A stretch of DNA of 64,000 nucleotides from Clostridia bacterium (GCA_017614315.1 JAGACA010000010.1:104511-168510), one strand, 5' to 3'; positions 45,064 to 55,193 are shown, counted from the stretch's first letter. Made by a program: numbers and translations. The notes: generated from the sequence alone by a model not told the origin.

Positions 45064-46794
45064 TTGAAACAGCTTATGCTCGGCAATGAGGCCATTGCCA
45101 GAGGCGCCTGGGAAGCCGGCGTTCGCGTATCAAGCGCATATCCCGGAACCCCCAGCACCGAGATCAACGAAAACATTGCCAACTACAAGGAGATCTATTC
45201 CGAGTGGGCGCCCAATGAGAAGGTCGCCGTCGAGGTCGCTCTCGGCGCAGCCGTCAGCGGCGCGCGCAGCATGGCCTGCATGAAGCACGTCGGCCTCAAC
45301 GTAGCCGCCGATCCGTTCTTTACCGCCACATATACCGGCGTAAACGCCGGCATGGTCGTGATCGTAGCCGACGATCCCGGTATGCATTCCTCCCAGAACG
45401 AGCAGGATACCAGGCTCCTCGCCCGCGCGTCCCACGCCCCCTGTCTCGATCCTTCGAACAGTCAGGAGTGCAGGGATTTCATGAAGCTCGCTTTTGAGAT
45501 GAGCGAGGAGTACGACACCCCCGTCATCGTCAGGCTGACCACCCGTATCGCTCATGCCCGCACGCTCGTCGAGGTCGCCGACCGCGTCGAGCCCGAGCTT
45601 CGCGAGTATAAGAAGGACATCAAAAAGTACGTTTCGATGCCCGCTAACATGATCGCACGTCATAAGGTCGTCGAGGCGCGCGAGATCAGGCTTGCCGAGG
45701 ACGCCAACGATATGCCCGCCCTCAACCGGATCGAGTGGGCTGACCGCAAGGTCGGCGTCATCACCTCCGGCGCCGCATACAATTACGTCAAGGAGGCCAT
45801 GCCCGAGGCTTCCGTTCTGAAGCTCGGACTTGCCTATCCCCTTCCCAGAAAGCTCATCGAGGAGTTCGCGAAGGGCGTCGAGACGCTCTACGTCATCGAG
45901 GATATGGAGCCGTTCTATGAGGACGCCGTAAAGGCGTGGGGCATCCCCTGCTCAGGCAAGGACAAGACCGGCGTTCAGGGCGAGCTCTTCATGCACAAGA
46001 TAGAAGAAAAGTTCGAGGGCGCGGCTCCCGTCGGCCCCATGAACACCGCAGACATCCCCAACCGTCCTCCGGTGCTTTGCCCCGGCTGCCCGCACCGCGG
46101 TCTTTACTACGTGCTCGGGAAGCTCAAGCTGACGGTCTGCTCCGATATCGGCTGCTATACTCTCGGCGCGCTGCCTCCCCTTTCGGGCGTCGACACCTGC
46201 GTATGCATGGGCGCGTCCATCGGCATGGCTCATGGCATGGAAAAGGCTCGCGGCGCCGAACAGGCGAAGCGCACCGTCGCCGTGCTCGGCGATTCCACGT
46301 TCTGCCACAGCGGCATGACCGGTCTTCTTAACATGGCCTATAACCGCTCTGTCGGCACCGTCATCATCGCCGACAACTCCATCACCGGCATGACCGGCCA
46401 TCAGAACAACCCGGCGAACGGCAAGGATATCCACGGCGATCCCACCACCGCGCTCGACATCGTCAAGCTCTGCGAGGCAATGGGCGTCGCGTCAGTCCGC
46501 ATCGTCGATCCGTTCGACCTCAAGGAGACCGAGAAGGTCATCAGGGAAGAGGTCGCCCGCGACGGTCTGTCCGTCGTCATCAGCCGCCGTCCCTGCGCGC
46601 TCATCATTAAGCAGACCAATAAGCCGGTAGTAAACGATTCCGAAAAGTGCGTCGGCTGCGGCATGTGCCTCAAGGTCGGCTGTCCCGCGATAATCAAGAC
46701 CGAAAAGGGCGTAAGGATCGACCCGACCCAGTGCGTCGGCTGCGGCATGTGCGTACAGCTCTGCAAGCTCGGCGCTCTCAAGACCGCCGAATAA
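45064..46794 (+). CDS. iorA: Indolepyruvate:ferredoxin oxidoreductase, alpha subunit
   Basis: 576 residues. With IorB it oxidatively decarboxylates aryl pyruvates from aromatic amino acids to aryl-acetyl-CoA, reducing ferredoxin; oxygen-sensitive. TTG start at 45064 with AAGGAGG upstream. N-terminal pyrimidine domain (AYPGTPSTEINENI), TPP-binding domain with CPGCPHRGLYYVL, GDSTFCHSGMTGLLN and DNSITGMTGHQ, then two 4Fe-4S clusters at the C-terminus (CVGCGMCLKVGCP and CVGCGMCVQLC). Forms an operon with iorB and probably the MalY-like gene. Confidence 0.95.
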   Translation: MKQLMLGNEAIARGAWEAGVRVSSAYPGTPSTEINENIANYKEIYSEWAPNEKVAVEVALGAAVSGARSMACMKHVGLNVAADPFFTATYTGVNAGMVVIVADDPGMHSSQNEQDTRLLARASHAPCLDPSNSQECRDFMKLAFEMSEEYDTPVIVRLTTRIAHARTLVEVADRVEPELREYKKDIKKYVSMPANMIARHKVVEAREIRLAEDANDMPALNRIEWADRKVGVITSGAAYNYVKEAMPEASVLKLGLAYPLPRKLIEEFAKGVETLYVIEDMEPFYEDAVKAWGIPCSGKDKTGVQGELFMHKIEEKFEGAAPVGPMNTADIPNRPPVLCPGCPHRGLYYVLGKLKLTVCSDIGCYTLGALPPLSGVDTCVCMGASIGMAHGMEKARGAEQAKRTVAVLGDSTFCHSGMTGLLNMAYNRSVGTVIIADNSITGMTGHQNNPANGKDIHGDPTTALDIVKLCEAMGVASVRIVDPFDLKETEKVIREEVARDGLSVVISRRPCALIIKQTNKPVVNDSEKCVGCGMCLKVGCPAIIKTEKGVRIDPTQCVGCGMCVQLCKLGALKTAE

Positions 46795-46810
46795 GAAAGG
46801 AGAGGTATTT

Positions 46811-47380
46811 ATGTTCAACATCGTTATAGTAGGCGTGGGCGGACAGGGTACGCTCCTTGCCAGCAAGATACTCGGCGTGCTCGCCATGAACAACGGCTAT
46901 GACGTTCGCGTCAGCGAGGTCCACGGCATGAGCCAGCGCGGCGGCAGCGTGGTCACCTACGTTCGCATTTCGAACGATAAGCCCCTTTATTCCTCCATCG
47001 TGGAGCAGGGTCAGGCAGACGTCGTCCTCGCTTTCGAGAACCTCGAGGCCGTGCGCGCCCTTCCCTACATGAAGAAGGAAGGCACCATGATAATCAACAC
47101 GCAGCAGATACTTCCCATGCCCGTCATCACCGGCGCTGCGCAGTATCCCGCGAACTGTCTTGAGCGCGCGAGGGCCGAGGTCAAGACCATCGAGCTGAAC
47201 GCCGTCGAGATCGCGCATGAGTGCGGCACGTACAAGGCGTCGAACGTGGTGCTCCTCGGCGTGCTCGCCAAGACCATGCCCTTCTCCGCCGACGAGTGGA
47301 AGAAGGCCATCACGAGCTGCGTCAAGCCCAAGTTCCTCGACGTGAACCTTTTGGCCTTCGACAGGGGCTACAATTACTGA
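46811..47380 (+). CDS. iorB: Indolepyruvate:ferredoxin oxidoreductase, beta subunit
   Basis: 189 residues of the gamma-type domain of 2-oxoacid oxidoreductases: NIVIVGVGGQGTLLASKILG at the start, then VRVSEVHGMSQRGGSVVTYVRIS. SD AAGGAGAGG. It lies 16 nt after iorA and needs it for activity. The next gene starts 1 nt after its stop. Confidence 0.95.
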   Translation: MFNIVIVGVGGQGTLLASKILGVLAMNNGYDVRVSEVHGMSQRGGSVVTYVRISNDKPLYSSIVEQGQADVVLAFENLEAVRALPYMKKEGTMIINTQQILPMPVITGAAQYPANCLERARAEVKTIELNAVEIAHECGTYKASNVVLLGVLAKTMPFSADEWKKAITSCVKPKFLDVNLLAFDRGYNY

Positions 47381-47381
47381 T

Positions 47382-48545
47382 ATGTACGACTTTACAAAAT
47401 CAAAGGATCGGTCGAATACCGGTTCGATAAAACATGATTTTGCGCCCGAGCCCGTCAGGGGTTCGGGCTTTATTCCCATGACGGTCGCCGACACCGAGTT
47501 CCCGGCGCCTCCCGCGGTCAACGAAGCGGTAAAGTGCGCCGCCGAGCACGGCTGTTACGGCTATACTTACGCCGACAAGCCCTATATGGAGGCGATCGCC
47601 GGTTGGCAGAAGCGCCGTCACGAATGGGAGATCGATCCCGAATGGTACGTCGTGACAAACGGCGTGGTCCAGGCTCTCGGCATAGCGGTACGCGCCTTCA
47701 CCGACACGGGCGATTCCGTCATCGTGCAGTCCCCCGTCTACTTCCCGTTCTACGGCGCGATCGAGGATAACGGCAGGGTCATTGTCGACAATCCCCTTGT
47801 GAACGTTAACGGCAGATACGTGATGGACTTTGCCGATCTCGAATCGAAATGCGCGCGTCCCGAGGTAAAGCTCATGCTCCTCTGCTCCCCGCACAATCCC
47901 ATCGGCCGAGTTTGGTCGGCGGACGAGCTTAAAAAGGTCGCGGAGATCTGCAGAAGGCACGGAGTTGTCGTCGTGAGCGACGAGATCCACAACGACCTCG
48001 TGCTCTTCGGGAACAGGCACACCGTATTCGCTTCGATCGATCCCGACAACTGCATCGTATGCACCGCCGTGTCGAAGACGTTCAACCTCGCGGGGCTTTC
48101 ATGCTCCAACATATTCGCGCCTGACCCCGTGCTTCGCGAAAAGTTCAAAAAGGCGGCGCACACCTCGGGCTGCGGCTGTGTGCCGTACGTTGCGAGATGG
48201 GCGACCATCGCCGCGTACAACGAGTGTGAGGATTGGCTCGTCGGGCTCATCGATACCGTCGAGGGAAATTACCTGCTCTTAAAGCGTTTCATTTCGGAGC
48301 GTCTTCCCCGCCTTTCGGTCACGGAGCTCGAGGGGACATACCTCGCCTGGATCGATATGCGCGCGCTCGGCATGGATCATGAAGCGCTCACGAAGCTCCT
48401 CGTCGAAAAGGCGCTGATCTCGGATAACGATGGCGCTATGTTCGGCAAGAACGGCGAGGGCTTCAGAAGATGGAATATCGCGATCCCGCGAAAGACGCTC
48501 GAGGGAGCCCTCGAACGGCTTGAAAAGACTTTGAACTCGATTTAG
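47382..48545 (+). CDS. MalY/PatB-type PLP-dependent enzyme (cystathionine beta-lyase or aminotransferase)
   Basis: 387 residues, fold type I. N-terminal signature (F...PMTVADTEFPAPPAVNEAV), LCSPHNPIGRVWSADEL, VVVSDEIHNDLVLFG, and the PLP lysine in VSKTFNLAGL. MalY/PatB enzymes cleave cystathionine and other C-S bonds, and some transaminate. One base separates it from iorB, with no SD, so coupling is likely. Placement behind iorAB would suit an aromatic-amino-acid aminotransferase role, but the fold family points to C-S lyase; both are possible. Confidence 0.88.
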   Translation: MYDFTKSKDRSNTGSIKHDFAPEPVRGSGFIPMTVADTEFPAPPAVNEAVKCAAEHGCYGYTYADKPYMEAIAGWQKRRHEWEIDPEWYVVTNGVVQALGIAVRAFTDTGDSVIVQSPVYFPFYGAIEDNGRVIVDNPLVNVNGRYVMDFADLESKCARPEVKLMLLCSPHNPIGRVWSADELKKVAEICRRHGVVVVSDEIHNDLVLFGNRHTVFASIDPDNCIVCTAVSKTFNLAGLSCSNIFAPDPVLREKFKKAAHTSGCGCVPYVARWATIAAYNECEDWLVGLIDTVEGNYLLLKRFISERLPRLSVTELEGTYLAWIDMRALGMDHEALTKLLVEKALISDNDGAMFGKNGEGFRRWNIAIPRKTLEGALERLEKTLNSI

Positions 48546-48547
48546 GA

Positions 48548-50797
48548 ATGACCGATCTTTCGAAACTTAACCCGCCGCAGAGGGAGGCCGTCGAGACCGT
48601 CGACGGTCCCCTTCTCGTGCTTGCCGGCGCAGGCAGCGGCAAGACCCGCGTGCTCACGTACAGGATAGCGAATCTTATCGAAAACCACGGCGTACGTCCG
48701 TGGGAGATACTTGCGCTGACCTTCACCAACAAGGCGGCGAAGGAGATGTGCGACCGCACCGAAAAGCTCACCGGCGTATCCGCGAGGGATATGTGGGTGA
48801 CGACGTTCCATTCGTTCTCGGCGAGGGTGCTCCGCTTCGATATCGACGCCCTCGGCACATATACCAACCGATTCACGATATACGACGACGGCGATCAGGA
48901 GACCGTCATTAACGATATAATCAAAAAAGCGGGTTTTGACGAAAAACGCTTCTCAAAGGCGCTCGTCCGTTCCCGGATAAGCGAAGCGAAAAACTCCGGC
49001 GAGGATCCCGTCATGTATCTTTCCGGGATCGGCGACAATTCAGGCCGCCTGATCGAGATCTACCGCGAATACCAGAAGCGTCTCGCCGCGGCCGACGCGC
49101 TCGACTTTGACGATCTTCTCATTAAGACCGTGGAGCTGTTCTCGTCCTGTCCCGAGATCCTCGACAAATACCGCCGCCGTTTCAGATACGTTCTCGTCGA
49201 CGAGTATCAGGACACGAACGTCGTTCAGTACGAGATAATAAGGCTCCTAACCGAGGAGAGCCGCAACATCTGCGTGGTGGGCGACGACGATCAGTCGATA
49301 TACGGTTGGCGCGGCGCGGACATCCGCAACATACTCGATTTTGAGTCGGACTTCCCCGGCGCGAAGGTCGTGAGGCTCGAGCAGAATTACCGCTCGACCA
49401 AGCCGATACTCGACAAGGCGAACCTCGTTATCAGCAACAACAAGGGCAGGAAGCCCAAATCCCTTTGGACGGATAAGAAGCAAGGCGAACCCGTCGAGCT
49501 TTTTACCTGCGAATCCGAGCGCGAGGAGGCGTACACCATCGGGAGCATAATCGCGAACGGGCACAGGCGCGGCAGGAGCTATAACGATTACGCCGTGCTT
49601 TACCGCACGCACGCCCAGAGCCGCGTCATCGAGACCACGCTCCAGCAGAGCTTCCGCATACCCGTTTCGCTTATAGGCGGCACGAGGTTCTATGACCGCA
49701 GGGAGGTCAAGGACATACTCGCATATCTCCGTCTTGCCGTTAACACCAACGACGACGTGGCTTTCCGCAGGATAGTGAACGTCCCGAAGCGCTCCATCGG
49801 CGCGGCGAGCATCTCGGAGCTTTCGGCCTGCGCGTCGCAGCTTGACGTATCGCTCTTCAACGCGGCGACTATGGACGGCGCGATACCTCCGAAGCTTCAG
49901 GCCAAGTTCAAGGGCTTTATCGATATAATGGTCGAGCTTTTCGCCGCGCGAAGGGAAAAGCCGCTCGACGAGCTGTGCCGATTCGTTATCGATCTGACCG
50001 GATACATGGAATACCTTGAGGAGCAGAAGGACGAGCTTTTCGAAACGAGGGTCGAGACCATTGAGGAGCTTATCGGCGCGATGCGCCAGCACATGGAGGA
50101 GAACGCCGAGAGCGAGGCCGACATGCTGCAGTCCTTCCTCGAGAACGCGGCGCTGCTCGCGTCGTCGGACGACATCTCGGAAAACGACGGCACGGTGAAG
50201 CTGATGACTCTGCACTGCGCCAAGGGGCTGGAGTTCCCCGTGGTATTCATGCCCGGCATGGAGGAGAACATATTCCCCTCCTCCCGCTCCCGCGAGGACG
50301 AAACTCGCATGGAGGAGGAGCGCAGGCTTTGCTACGTCGGGGTGACGCGCGCCGAGCAGAAGCTTTTCCTGCTCCACACGAGATCGAGGATGCTTTACGG
50401 CGAACGGCAGATGAACATGCCGTCGAGATTCCTGACCGAAATGAAGCTGATCGAGGAGGATGACGACGACCGTCCCGGCTTCCTTAAAAGGCCGCAGTTC
50501 GAAATGAGCCCGTTCTCCTCCCCGAAGAGGGCTCCCTCTCCCCAAAAGAACGCGGTCAAAAAGCCGTCCGCGATACCGCAGTACGGGTTCGGGCAAACAC
50601 CCGCTCCCCCGTCGCCCGCGGCTTCCGCGCCGGGAAAATACAAGAAGTTCCAGCATGTCGTTCACGAGAAGTTCGGAAAGGGCGTCGTGACGGACGTATC
50701 GGGCTCCGGCAATACGCAGACAATAACAGTTGACTTTGAAATATACGGCGTAAAGAGGCTCGCCGCCGCTTACGCCTCAATGAGGATCGAGGACTGA
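48548..50797 (+). CDS. pcrA: ATP-dependent DNA helicase PcrA (UvrD family)
   Basis: 749 residues, SF1A helicase for repair and for clearing replication/transcription conflicts. Motifs: Q-motif LNPPQREAVE, Walker A AGAGSGKTR, Ib TFTNKAAKEM, II VDEYQDTN, III GDDDQSIYGWRGAD, IV EQNYRST, V LMTLHCAKGLEFPVVF, VI YVGVTRAEQKLF. The C-terminal domain (VVHEKFGKGVVTDVSG...) is the Tudor-like RNA-polymerase-binding part of PcrA. Starts 2 nt after the previous stop; ligA follows at once, the usual pcrA-ligA order of Firmicutes. Confidence 0.96.
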   Translation: MTDLSKLNPPQREAVETVDGPLLVLAGAGSGKTRVLTYRIANLIENHGVRPWEILALTFTNKAAKEMCDRTEKLTGVSARDMWVTTFHSFSARVLRFDIDALGTYTNRFTIYDDGDQETVINDIIKKAGFDEKRFSKALVRSRISEAKNSGEDPVMYLSGIGDNSGRLIEIYREYQKRLAAADALDFDDLLIKTVELFSSCPEILDKYRRRFRYVLVDEYQDTNVVQYEIIRLLTEESRNICVVGDDDQSIYGWRGADIRNILDFESDFPGAKVVRLEQNYRSTKPILDKANLVISNNKGRKPKSLWTDKKQGEPVELFTCESEREEAYTIGSIIANGHRRGRSYNDYAVLYRTHAQSRVIETTLQQSFRIPVSLIGGTRFYDRREVKDILAYLRLAVNTNDDVAFRRIVNVPKRSIGAASISELSACASQLDVSLFNAATMDGAIPPKLQAKFKGFIDIMVELFAARREKPLDELCRFVIDLTGYMEYLEEQKDELFETRVETIEELIGAMRQHMEENAESEADMLQSFLENAALLASSDDISENDGTVKLMTLHCAKGLEFPVVFMPGMEENIFPSSRSREDETRMEEERRLCYVGVTRAEQKLFLLHTRSRMLYGERQMNMPSRFLTEMKLIEEDDDDRPGFLKRPQFEMSPFSSPKRAPSPQKNAVKKPSAIPQYGFGQTPAPPSPAASAPGKYKKFQHVVHEKFGKGVVTDVSGSGNTQTITVDFEIYGVKRLAAAYASMRIED

Positions 50798-50798
50798 G

Positions 50799-52733
50799 AT
50801 GGACAGGATGCATGAGCTCGTTGACGAGCTGAACCGCCTTGCGAAGGCATATTACGAGCATGACGCTTCGCCGAAGAGCGACGCGGAATACGACGCGCTT
50901 TTCGACGAGCTCGTTTTACTCGAAAAGGAGACGGGGATCGTGCTTCCCGACTCGCCCACTCACCGCGTAGGCGGAAAGCCGCTCTCGGAGTTCGAGGAGC
51001 ATACGCACATCAGGAGGCTTTGGAGCCTTGACAAGGTCAAGACCTTCGGCGACCTCTCAGAATGGGCGGAAAAATGCGGGCAAAACGAGCAGTTCATACT
51101 CGAGTACAAGTTCGACGGGCTGACCATCAACCTCACATATGACGATGGCAGGCTCGTCTATGCGGCGACGCGCGGAAACGGCATCGTCGGCGAGGGCATC
51201 ACCGCGCAGGCTAAAACGATAAGGAGCATACCGCTCTCCGTTCCGTACAAGGGCAAATTCGAGGTGCGCGGCGAATGCTATATGCGCATATCCGTCCTTA
51301 ACGAGCTAAACCGCACGTCAAGCGAGCCCCTCAAAAACCCGAGGAACGCCGCGGCCGGCGCAATAAGGAATCTCGATCCCGCCGTCACGCGGTCGAGGAG
51401 GCTCGATTTCACCGCTTATGACGTTGGCTATATCGAGGGCAGGAGCTTCAAAACTCAGGCCGAGATGCTCGCGTTCCTCCGCGGGAACGGCCTGCCCGTA
51501 AACGATTTCTGTTTTTTCGGCGGTATTGCGGACGTGCTCCGTGAGATATCTTCCGCCGAGGAGCGGAGGTTCACCCTCGATTTCGATATCGACGGCATGG
51601 TCATAAAGCTCAACGACATGGAGCTTGCGGAGAGGCTCGGCTATACCGACCGTTTCCCCCGCGGCGCGATCGCTTTTAAGTTCGCCGCCGAAGAGCAGAC
51701 GACCGTCGTCAGGGACATCACCTGGGAGGTCGGCCGAACGGGCAAGCTAACCCCGCTCGCGCATGTCGAGCCCGTCGAGCTGATGGGAGCCACCGTGAGG
51801 AAAGCGACGCTCAACAATTACGACGACATCAAGAGAAAGCGCGTCGGCATCGGCTCGACCGTGTTCATCCGCCGGTCGAATGACGTCATCCCCGAGATAC
51901 TCTCGAGTGTGGATGACGGCGAGCCCGAAAACCCGGTGACGCCGCCAACGCGCTGTCCCTTCTGCGGCGCGCATATCGAACAGCGCGGCGCGCACATATT
52001 CTGCACGAACTCGCTCTCCTGCACGCCGCAGATCGTGGCGAGACTCGCTCATTTCGCCTCCCGCGACGCGATGGACATAGAAGGCTTTTCCGAAAAGACG
52101 GCGGAGCTTCTGATCAACGAAACGGGACTTCGGAACATCCCCGAGCTTTACGAGCTCACGACCCGGAGCTTCCACGGACTTGCGGGCTTCGGCGACAAGC
52201 GTATCGCCAATATCCTCGGCGCAATCGAAAAGAGCAAGGACTGCGAGCTTGCGTCGTTCATTTTTGCGCTCGGCATTCCGAACGTCGGCATAAAGACCGC
52301 GCGCGATATCGCGAATCACTTCTTAACGCTTTCGCGCTTCCGCGCCTGTACGCGTGATGAGCTCGTCGCCTTGAAGGACGTAGGCGAGATCGTCGCGGAC
52401 AGCATACTCGGCTTCATCGGCGACGCTTCGCTCTCCGCGCAGATAGATAAGCTCCTCGCCCTCGGCGTTTCCCCGCGCGAGGTGAAGAAGGGCGAGGACG
52501 CTAAGCCGCTCGACGGGAAGACGCTGGTCGTGACCGGCACGCTCGAAAGGCTGGACCGCCGCTCGATAGAGGCGCTGATCGAGAGCCTCGGCGGGCACGC
52601 GGCGGGCAGCGTGAGCAGGAAGACCGATTACGTCGTGGCCGGCGAGAACGCGGGCTCGAAGTTTCAAAAGGCGAACGAGCTCGGCATAAAGGTGCTTACT
52701 GAAAAAGAATTCTTCGAATTGATCGGTGAATGA
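50799..52733 (+). CDS. ligA: NAD-dependent DNA ligase
   Basis: 644 residues, slightly short for LigA (about 660-690). Domain Ia YYEHDASPKSDAEYDALFDEL binds NMN; the AMP-accepting Lys is in EYKFDGLTI; then RGECYMRI, the OB fold (RSNDVIPEI), the four-Cys zinc finger (CPFCGAHIEQ...CTNSLSC), helix-hairpin-helix domain and C-terminal BRCT (GKTLVVTGTLERLDRRSIEALI). The start follows the pcrA stop by one base. Essential for joining Okazaki fragments. Confidence 0.96.
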   Translation: MDRMHELVDELNRLAKAYYEHDASPKSDAEYDALFDELVLLEKETGIVLPDSPTHRVGGKPLSEFEEHTHIRRLWSLDKVKTFGDLSEWAEKCGQNEQFILEYKFDGLTINLTYDDGRLVYAATRGNGIVGEGITAQAKTIRSIPLSVPYKGKFEVRGECYMRISVLNELNRTSSEPLKNPRNAAAGAIRNLDPAVTRSRRLDFTAYDVGYIEGRSFKTQAEMLAFLRGNGLPVNDFCFFGGIADVLREISSAEERRFTLDFDIDGMVIKLNDMELAERLGYTDRFPRGAIAFKFAAEEQTTVVRDITWEVGRTGKLTPLAHVEPVELMGATVRKATLNNYDDIKRKRVGIGSTVFIRRSNDVIPEILSSVDDGEPENPVTPPTRCPFCGAHIEQRGAHIFCTNSLSCTPQIVARLAHFASRDAMDIEGFSEKTAELLINETGLRNIPELYELTTRSFHGLAGFGDKRIANILGAIEKSKDCELASFIFALGIPNVGIKTARDIANHFLTLSRFRACTRDELVALKDVGEIVADSILGFIGDASLSAQIDKLLALGVSPREVKKGEDAKPLDGKTLVVTGTLERLDRRSIEALIESLGGHAAGSVSRKTDYVVAGENAGSKFQKANELGIKVLTEKEFFELIGE

Positions 52734-52734
52734 C

Positions 52735-53703
52735 ATGAGGATAGGAAAGCTTTCAAACGAACAGCTCGACAGGCTGATACTCGATAAGCTCACCCACTCC
52801 CGGCGCGAGGTCATCTGTGCGCCGAGCGTCGGCGTGGACTGCACCGCCGTGCGTCCCGAAAGCGGGCTCGCGGTGCTGTCCTGCGATCCCATAACCGCGG
52901 CGGAGACCGGCATAGGCCGTCTTACGGTGAACGTTTCCGCGAACGACGCCGCCGCGTCCGGCGCAGAGCCCATCGGCCTTATGGTGACGCTGCTCCTCCC
53001 CCCTTCCGTTACGGAGGAGGACGTCGACAGGCTGATGGACGAGCTCATAGACGCCGCAGCGAAGGCGAACATCGACATAATCGGCGGACATACCGAGATC
53101 ACCCCCGCCGTTAACCGCATAGTCACCTGCGCGACTGTCATCGCGTCGCCCGTAGACGGGAGGTTTATCTCACCGAAGGGCGTCGAGGACGGCGACTGTA
53201 TCGTGATAACGAAGCACGCCGGGCTTGAGGGCGCGATGATCATGGCGGACAAGCTCCCCGAGGGGCAGTCCGTTTTGACCGAGGCCGATAGAAACGCGGT
53301 CCGCGCGTTCGCCGACGAGACGAGCGTCGTCCGCGAGGGACTTTACGCCGCAAAGCACGGAGCGCACGCGATGCACGACGTGACGGAGGGTGGAGTACTC
53401 GGCGCGCTTTGGGAGATGAGCACCGCCTCCGGTATGGGCATCGAGTTCGACAGGGCTCTCATTCCCGTCCACCCGCTCACGAAAAAGCTTGCGGACTATT
53501 ACGATATAGACGTTTACAAGCTGATCTCCTCCGGCAGCATGCTTATATCCTGCGCGGACGGAGAGGCGCTTGTGAAGGGACTGAAGCGCGAGGGCGTCGC
53601 CGCGGCCGTAATAGGCAGGGCGAGCTCTTTGTTCGCCTCCGTCAGGGATAAACAAGGAAACGCCGTCGAGCCTCCCGAGGCCGACGAGATCTATAAGGTT
53701 TAA
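52735..53703 (+). CDS. HypE-like AIR-synthase-family protein without the C-terminal Cys
   Basis: 322 residues from the ATG at 52735, chosen over an upstream GTG because GGTGA lies 5 nt before it and the overlap with ligA disappears. AIR synthase (PurM/HypE) fold: VGVDCTAVR, VNVSANDAAASGAEPIGL (the glycine/Asp ATP motif), IIGGHTEITPAVN, HDVTEGGVLGALWEM. HypE forms the cyanide ligand of NiFe hydrogenase on a C-terminal PR-x-C cysteine; this protein ends ADEIYKV and lacks it. No other hyp gene is near. So it is a relative of unknown substrate. Confidence 0.75.
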   Translation: MRIGKLSNEQLDRLILDKLTHSRREVICAPSVGVDCTAVRPESGLAVLSCDPITAAETGIGRLTVNVSANDAAASGAEPIGLMVTLLLPPSVTEEDVDRLMDELIDAAAKANIDIIGGHTEITPAVNRIVTCATVIASPVDGRFISPKGVEDGDCIVITKHAGLEGAMIMADKLPEGQSVLTEADRNAVRAFADETSVVREGLYAAKHGAHAMHDVTEGGVLGALWEMSTASGMGIEFDRALIPVHPLTKKLADYYDIDVYKLISSGSMLISCADGEALVKGLKREGVAAAVIGRASSLFASVRDKQGNAVEPPEADEIYKV

Positions 53704-53718
53704 GAAAGGAAGCACTCC

Positions 53719-55182
53719 ATGTCCTGTACGACTGTTTTGGTAGGCAAAGCCGCCTCGAACGACAATTCCACGATGATCGCCCGCACGGACGACGGACATT
53801 TCGACACAAAGAAGCTCGTCGTCGTCGAGCCCAAGGATCAGAAACGCAAATACAAGTCGGTCATCTCGCACGTCGAGATCGAGCTTCCCGACGATCCCAT
53901 GCGCTACACCGCCTGTCCCAGCGTCGATCCGAAGGACGGCGTCTGGGCGGCGACCGGCATAAACGCCGCGAACGTCGGAATGACGGCTACCGAGACGATC
54001 ACGTCTAATCCCCGCGTGCTGGCGGCGGATCCGCTCGTCGAGTACAAAAAGGCGAAAAAGCGCAGCGAAAAGGATATCCCCGGCGGTATCGGCGAGGAGG
54101 ATATCGTCGTGCTGGTCCTGCCGTACATCCGCTCCGCGCGCGAGGGCGTCCTGCGTTTGGCAGAGCTTATTGAAAAATACGGCACATACGAATCGAACGG
54201 CATCGCGTTCAACGACGAAAAGGAGATCTGGTGGATGGAAACCATAGGCGGTCATCACTGGATGGCGAAGCGCGTGCCCGACGACGTCGTGGTGATCATG
54301 CCCAACCGTTTCGGCATGGACAGCTTCGATCTCGACGACGCCTTCGGAAAGAAGAAGGCGCATATGTGCTCGAAGGATCTCCGCGAGTTCATTAAGGAGA
54401 ACGACCTCGATCTCAATATGGGCGGCGCGTTCGATCCGAGAAAGGTATTCGGTTCCGACAGCGATCAGGATCATATCTACAACACCCCGAGGGCGTGGTT
54501 CATGGGACGATATCTCACCCCGCGCACTCACAAGTGGGACGGTCCCGACGCCGAGTACACGCCGGAGAACGGCGATATCCCCTGGTGCTTTGTTCCCGAG
54601 AGGAAGATCGCGGTCGAGGACGTGAAGTACATGCTCTCGTCGAACTTCCAGGGCACGCCGTACAACCCCTATCTCAATCAGGATACCGGCATGCGCGGCA
54701 AGTACCGCTCCATCGGCATAAACCGCACGGGCGTCACCTCCGTATGCCAGATAAGGACGGGCGTTCCCGAGGCGATCCGAGGCATAGAATGGATCTGCTT
54801 TGCCTCCACCACGTTCGACGCGCTCCTGCCCGTTTATCCGAACGTGCCGAAGATGCCGAAATACCTCTCGGACGTTACGCTCGACGTTTCGACCGAGAAC
54901 TTCTATTGGACGAGCGCGCTGATCGGCGCTTTGGCCGACCACAGCTACAACACCTGTATCCAGCACATTCAGCGCTATCAGTTCACCGTGATGGCGAAGG
55001 GACGCGGACTGATCGGCGAGTACGACAAGAAATACGCCGATGAGCCCGACGAAAAGACGCTGATCGAGGCGAACGAGGCGCTCGCGAAGATGGCGAAGGA
55101 GCAGGCGACTTCCACGCTCGGAAAGGTGCTTTACGAGTCGAGCGTCACTATGAAGAACGGTTACAGCAGGGCCGACAACTGA
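53719..55182 (+). CDS. Peptidase C69 family dipeptidase
   Basis: 487 residues. N-terminal-nucleophile hydrolase like Lactobacillus PepDA: the start MSCTTVLVGKAASND places the nucleophile at Cys3, exposed after removal of the first residues, followed by TMIARTDDGHF. Later: NGIAFNDEKEIWWMETIGGHHWMAKRVPDD and GRYLTPRTHKWDG. No signal peptide, so cytoplasmic dipeptide hydrolysis. SD AAAGGAAG. Ends the long run from iorA, with a strong bidirectional terminator. Confidence 0.92.
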   Translation: MSCTTVLVGKAASNDNSTMIARTDDGHFDTKKLVVVEPKDQKRKYKSVISHVEIELPDDPMRYTACPSVDPKDGVWAATGINAANVGMTATETITSNPRVLAADPLVEYKKAKKRSEKDIPGGIGEEDIVVLVLPYIRSAREGVLRLAELIEKYGTYESNGIAFNDEKEIWWMETIGGHHWMAKRVPDDVVVIMPNRFGMDSFDLDDAFGKKKAHMCSKDLREFIKENDLDLNMGGAFDPRKVFGSDSDQDHIYNTPRAWFMGRYLTPRTHKWDGPDAEYTPENGDIPWCFVPERKIAVEDVKYMLSSNFQGTPYNPYLNQDTGMRGKYRSIGINRTGVTSVCQIRTGVPEAIRGIEWICFASTTFDALLPVYPNVPKMPKYLSDVTLDVSTENFYWTSALIGALADHSYNTCIQHIQRYQFTVMAKGRGLIGEYDKKYADEPDEKTLIEANEALAKMAKEQATSTLGKVLYESSVTMKNGYSRADN

Positions 55183-55193
55183 AGCCCGAACAA

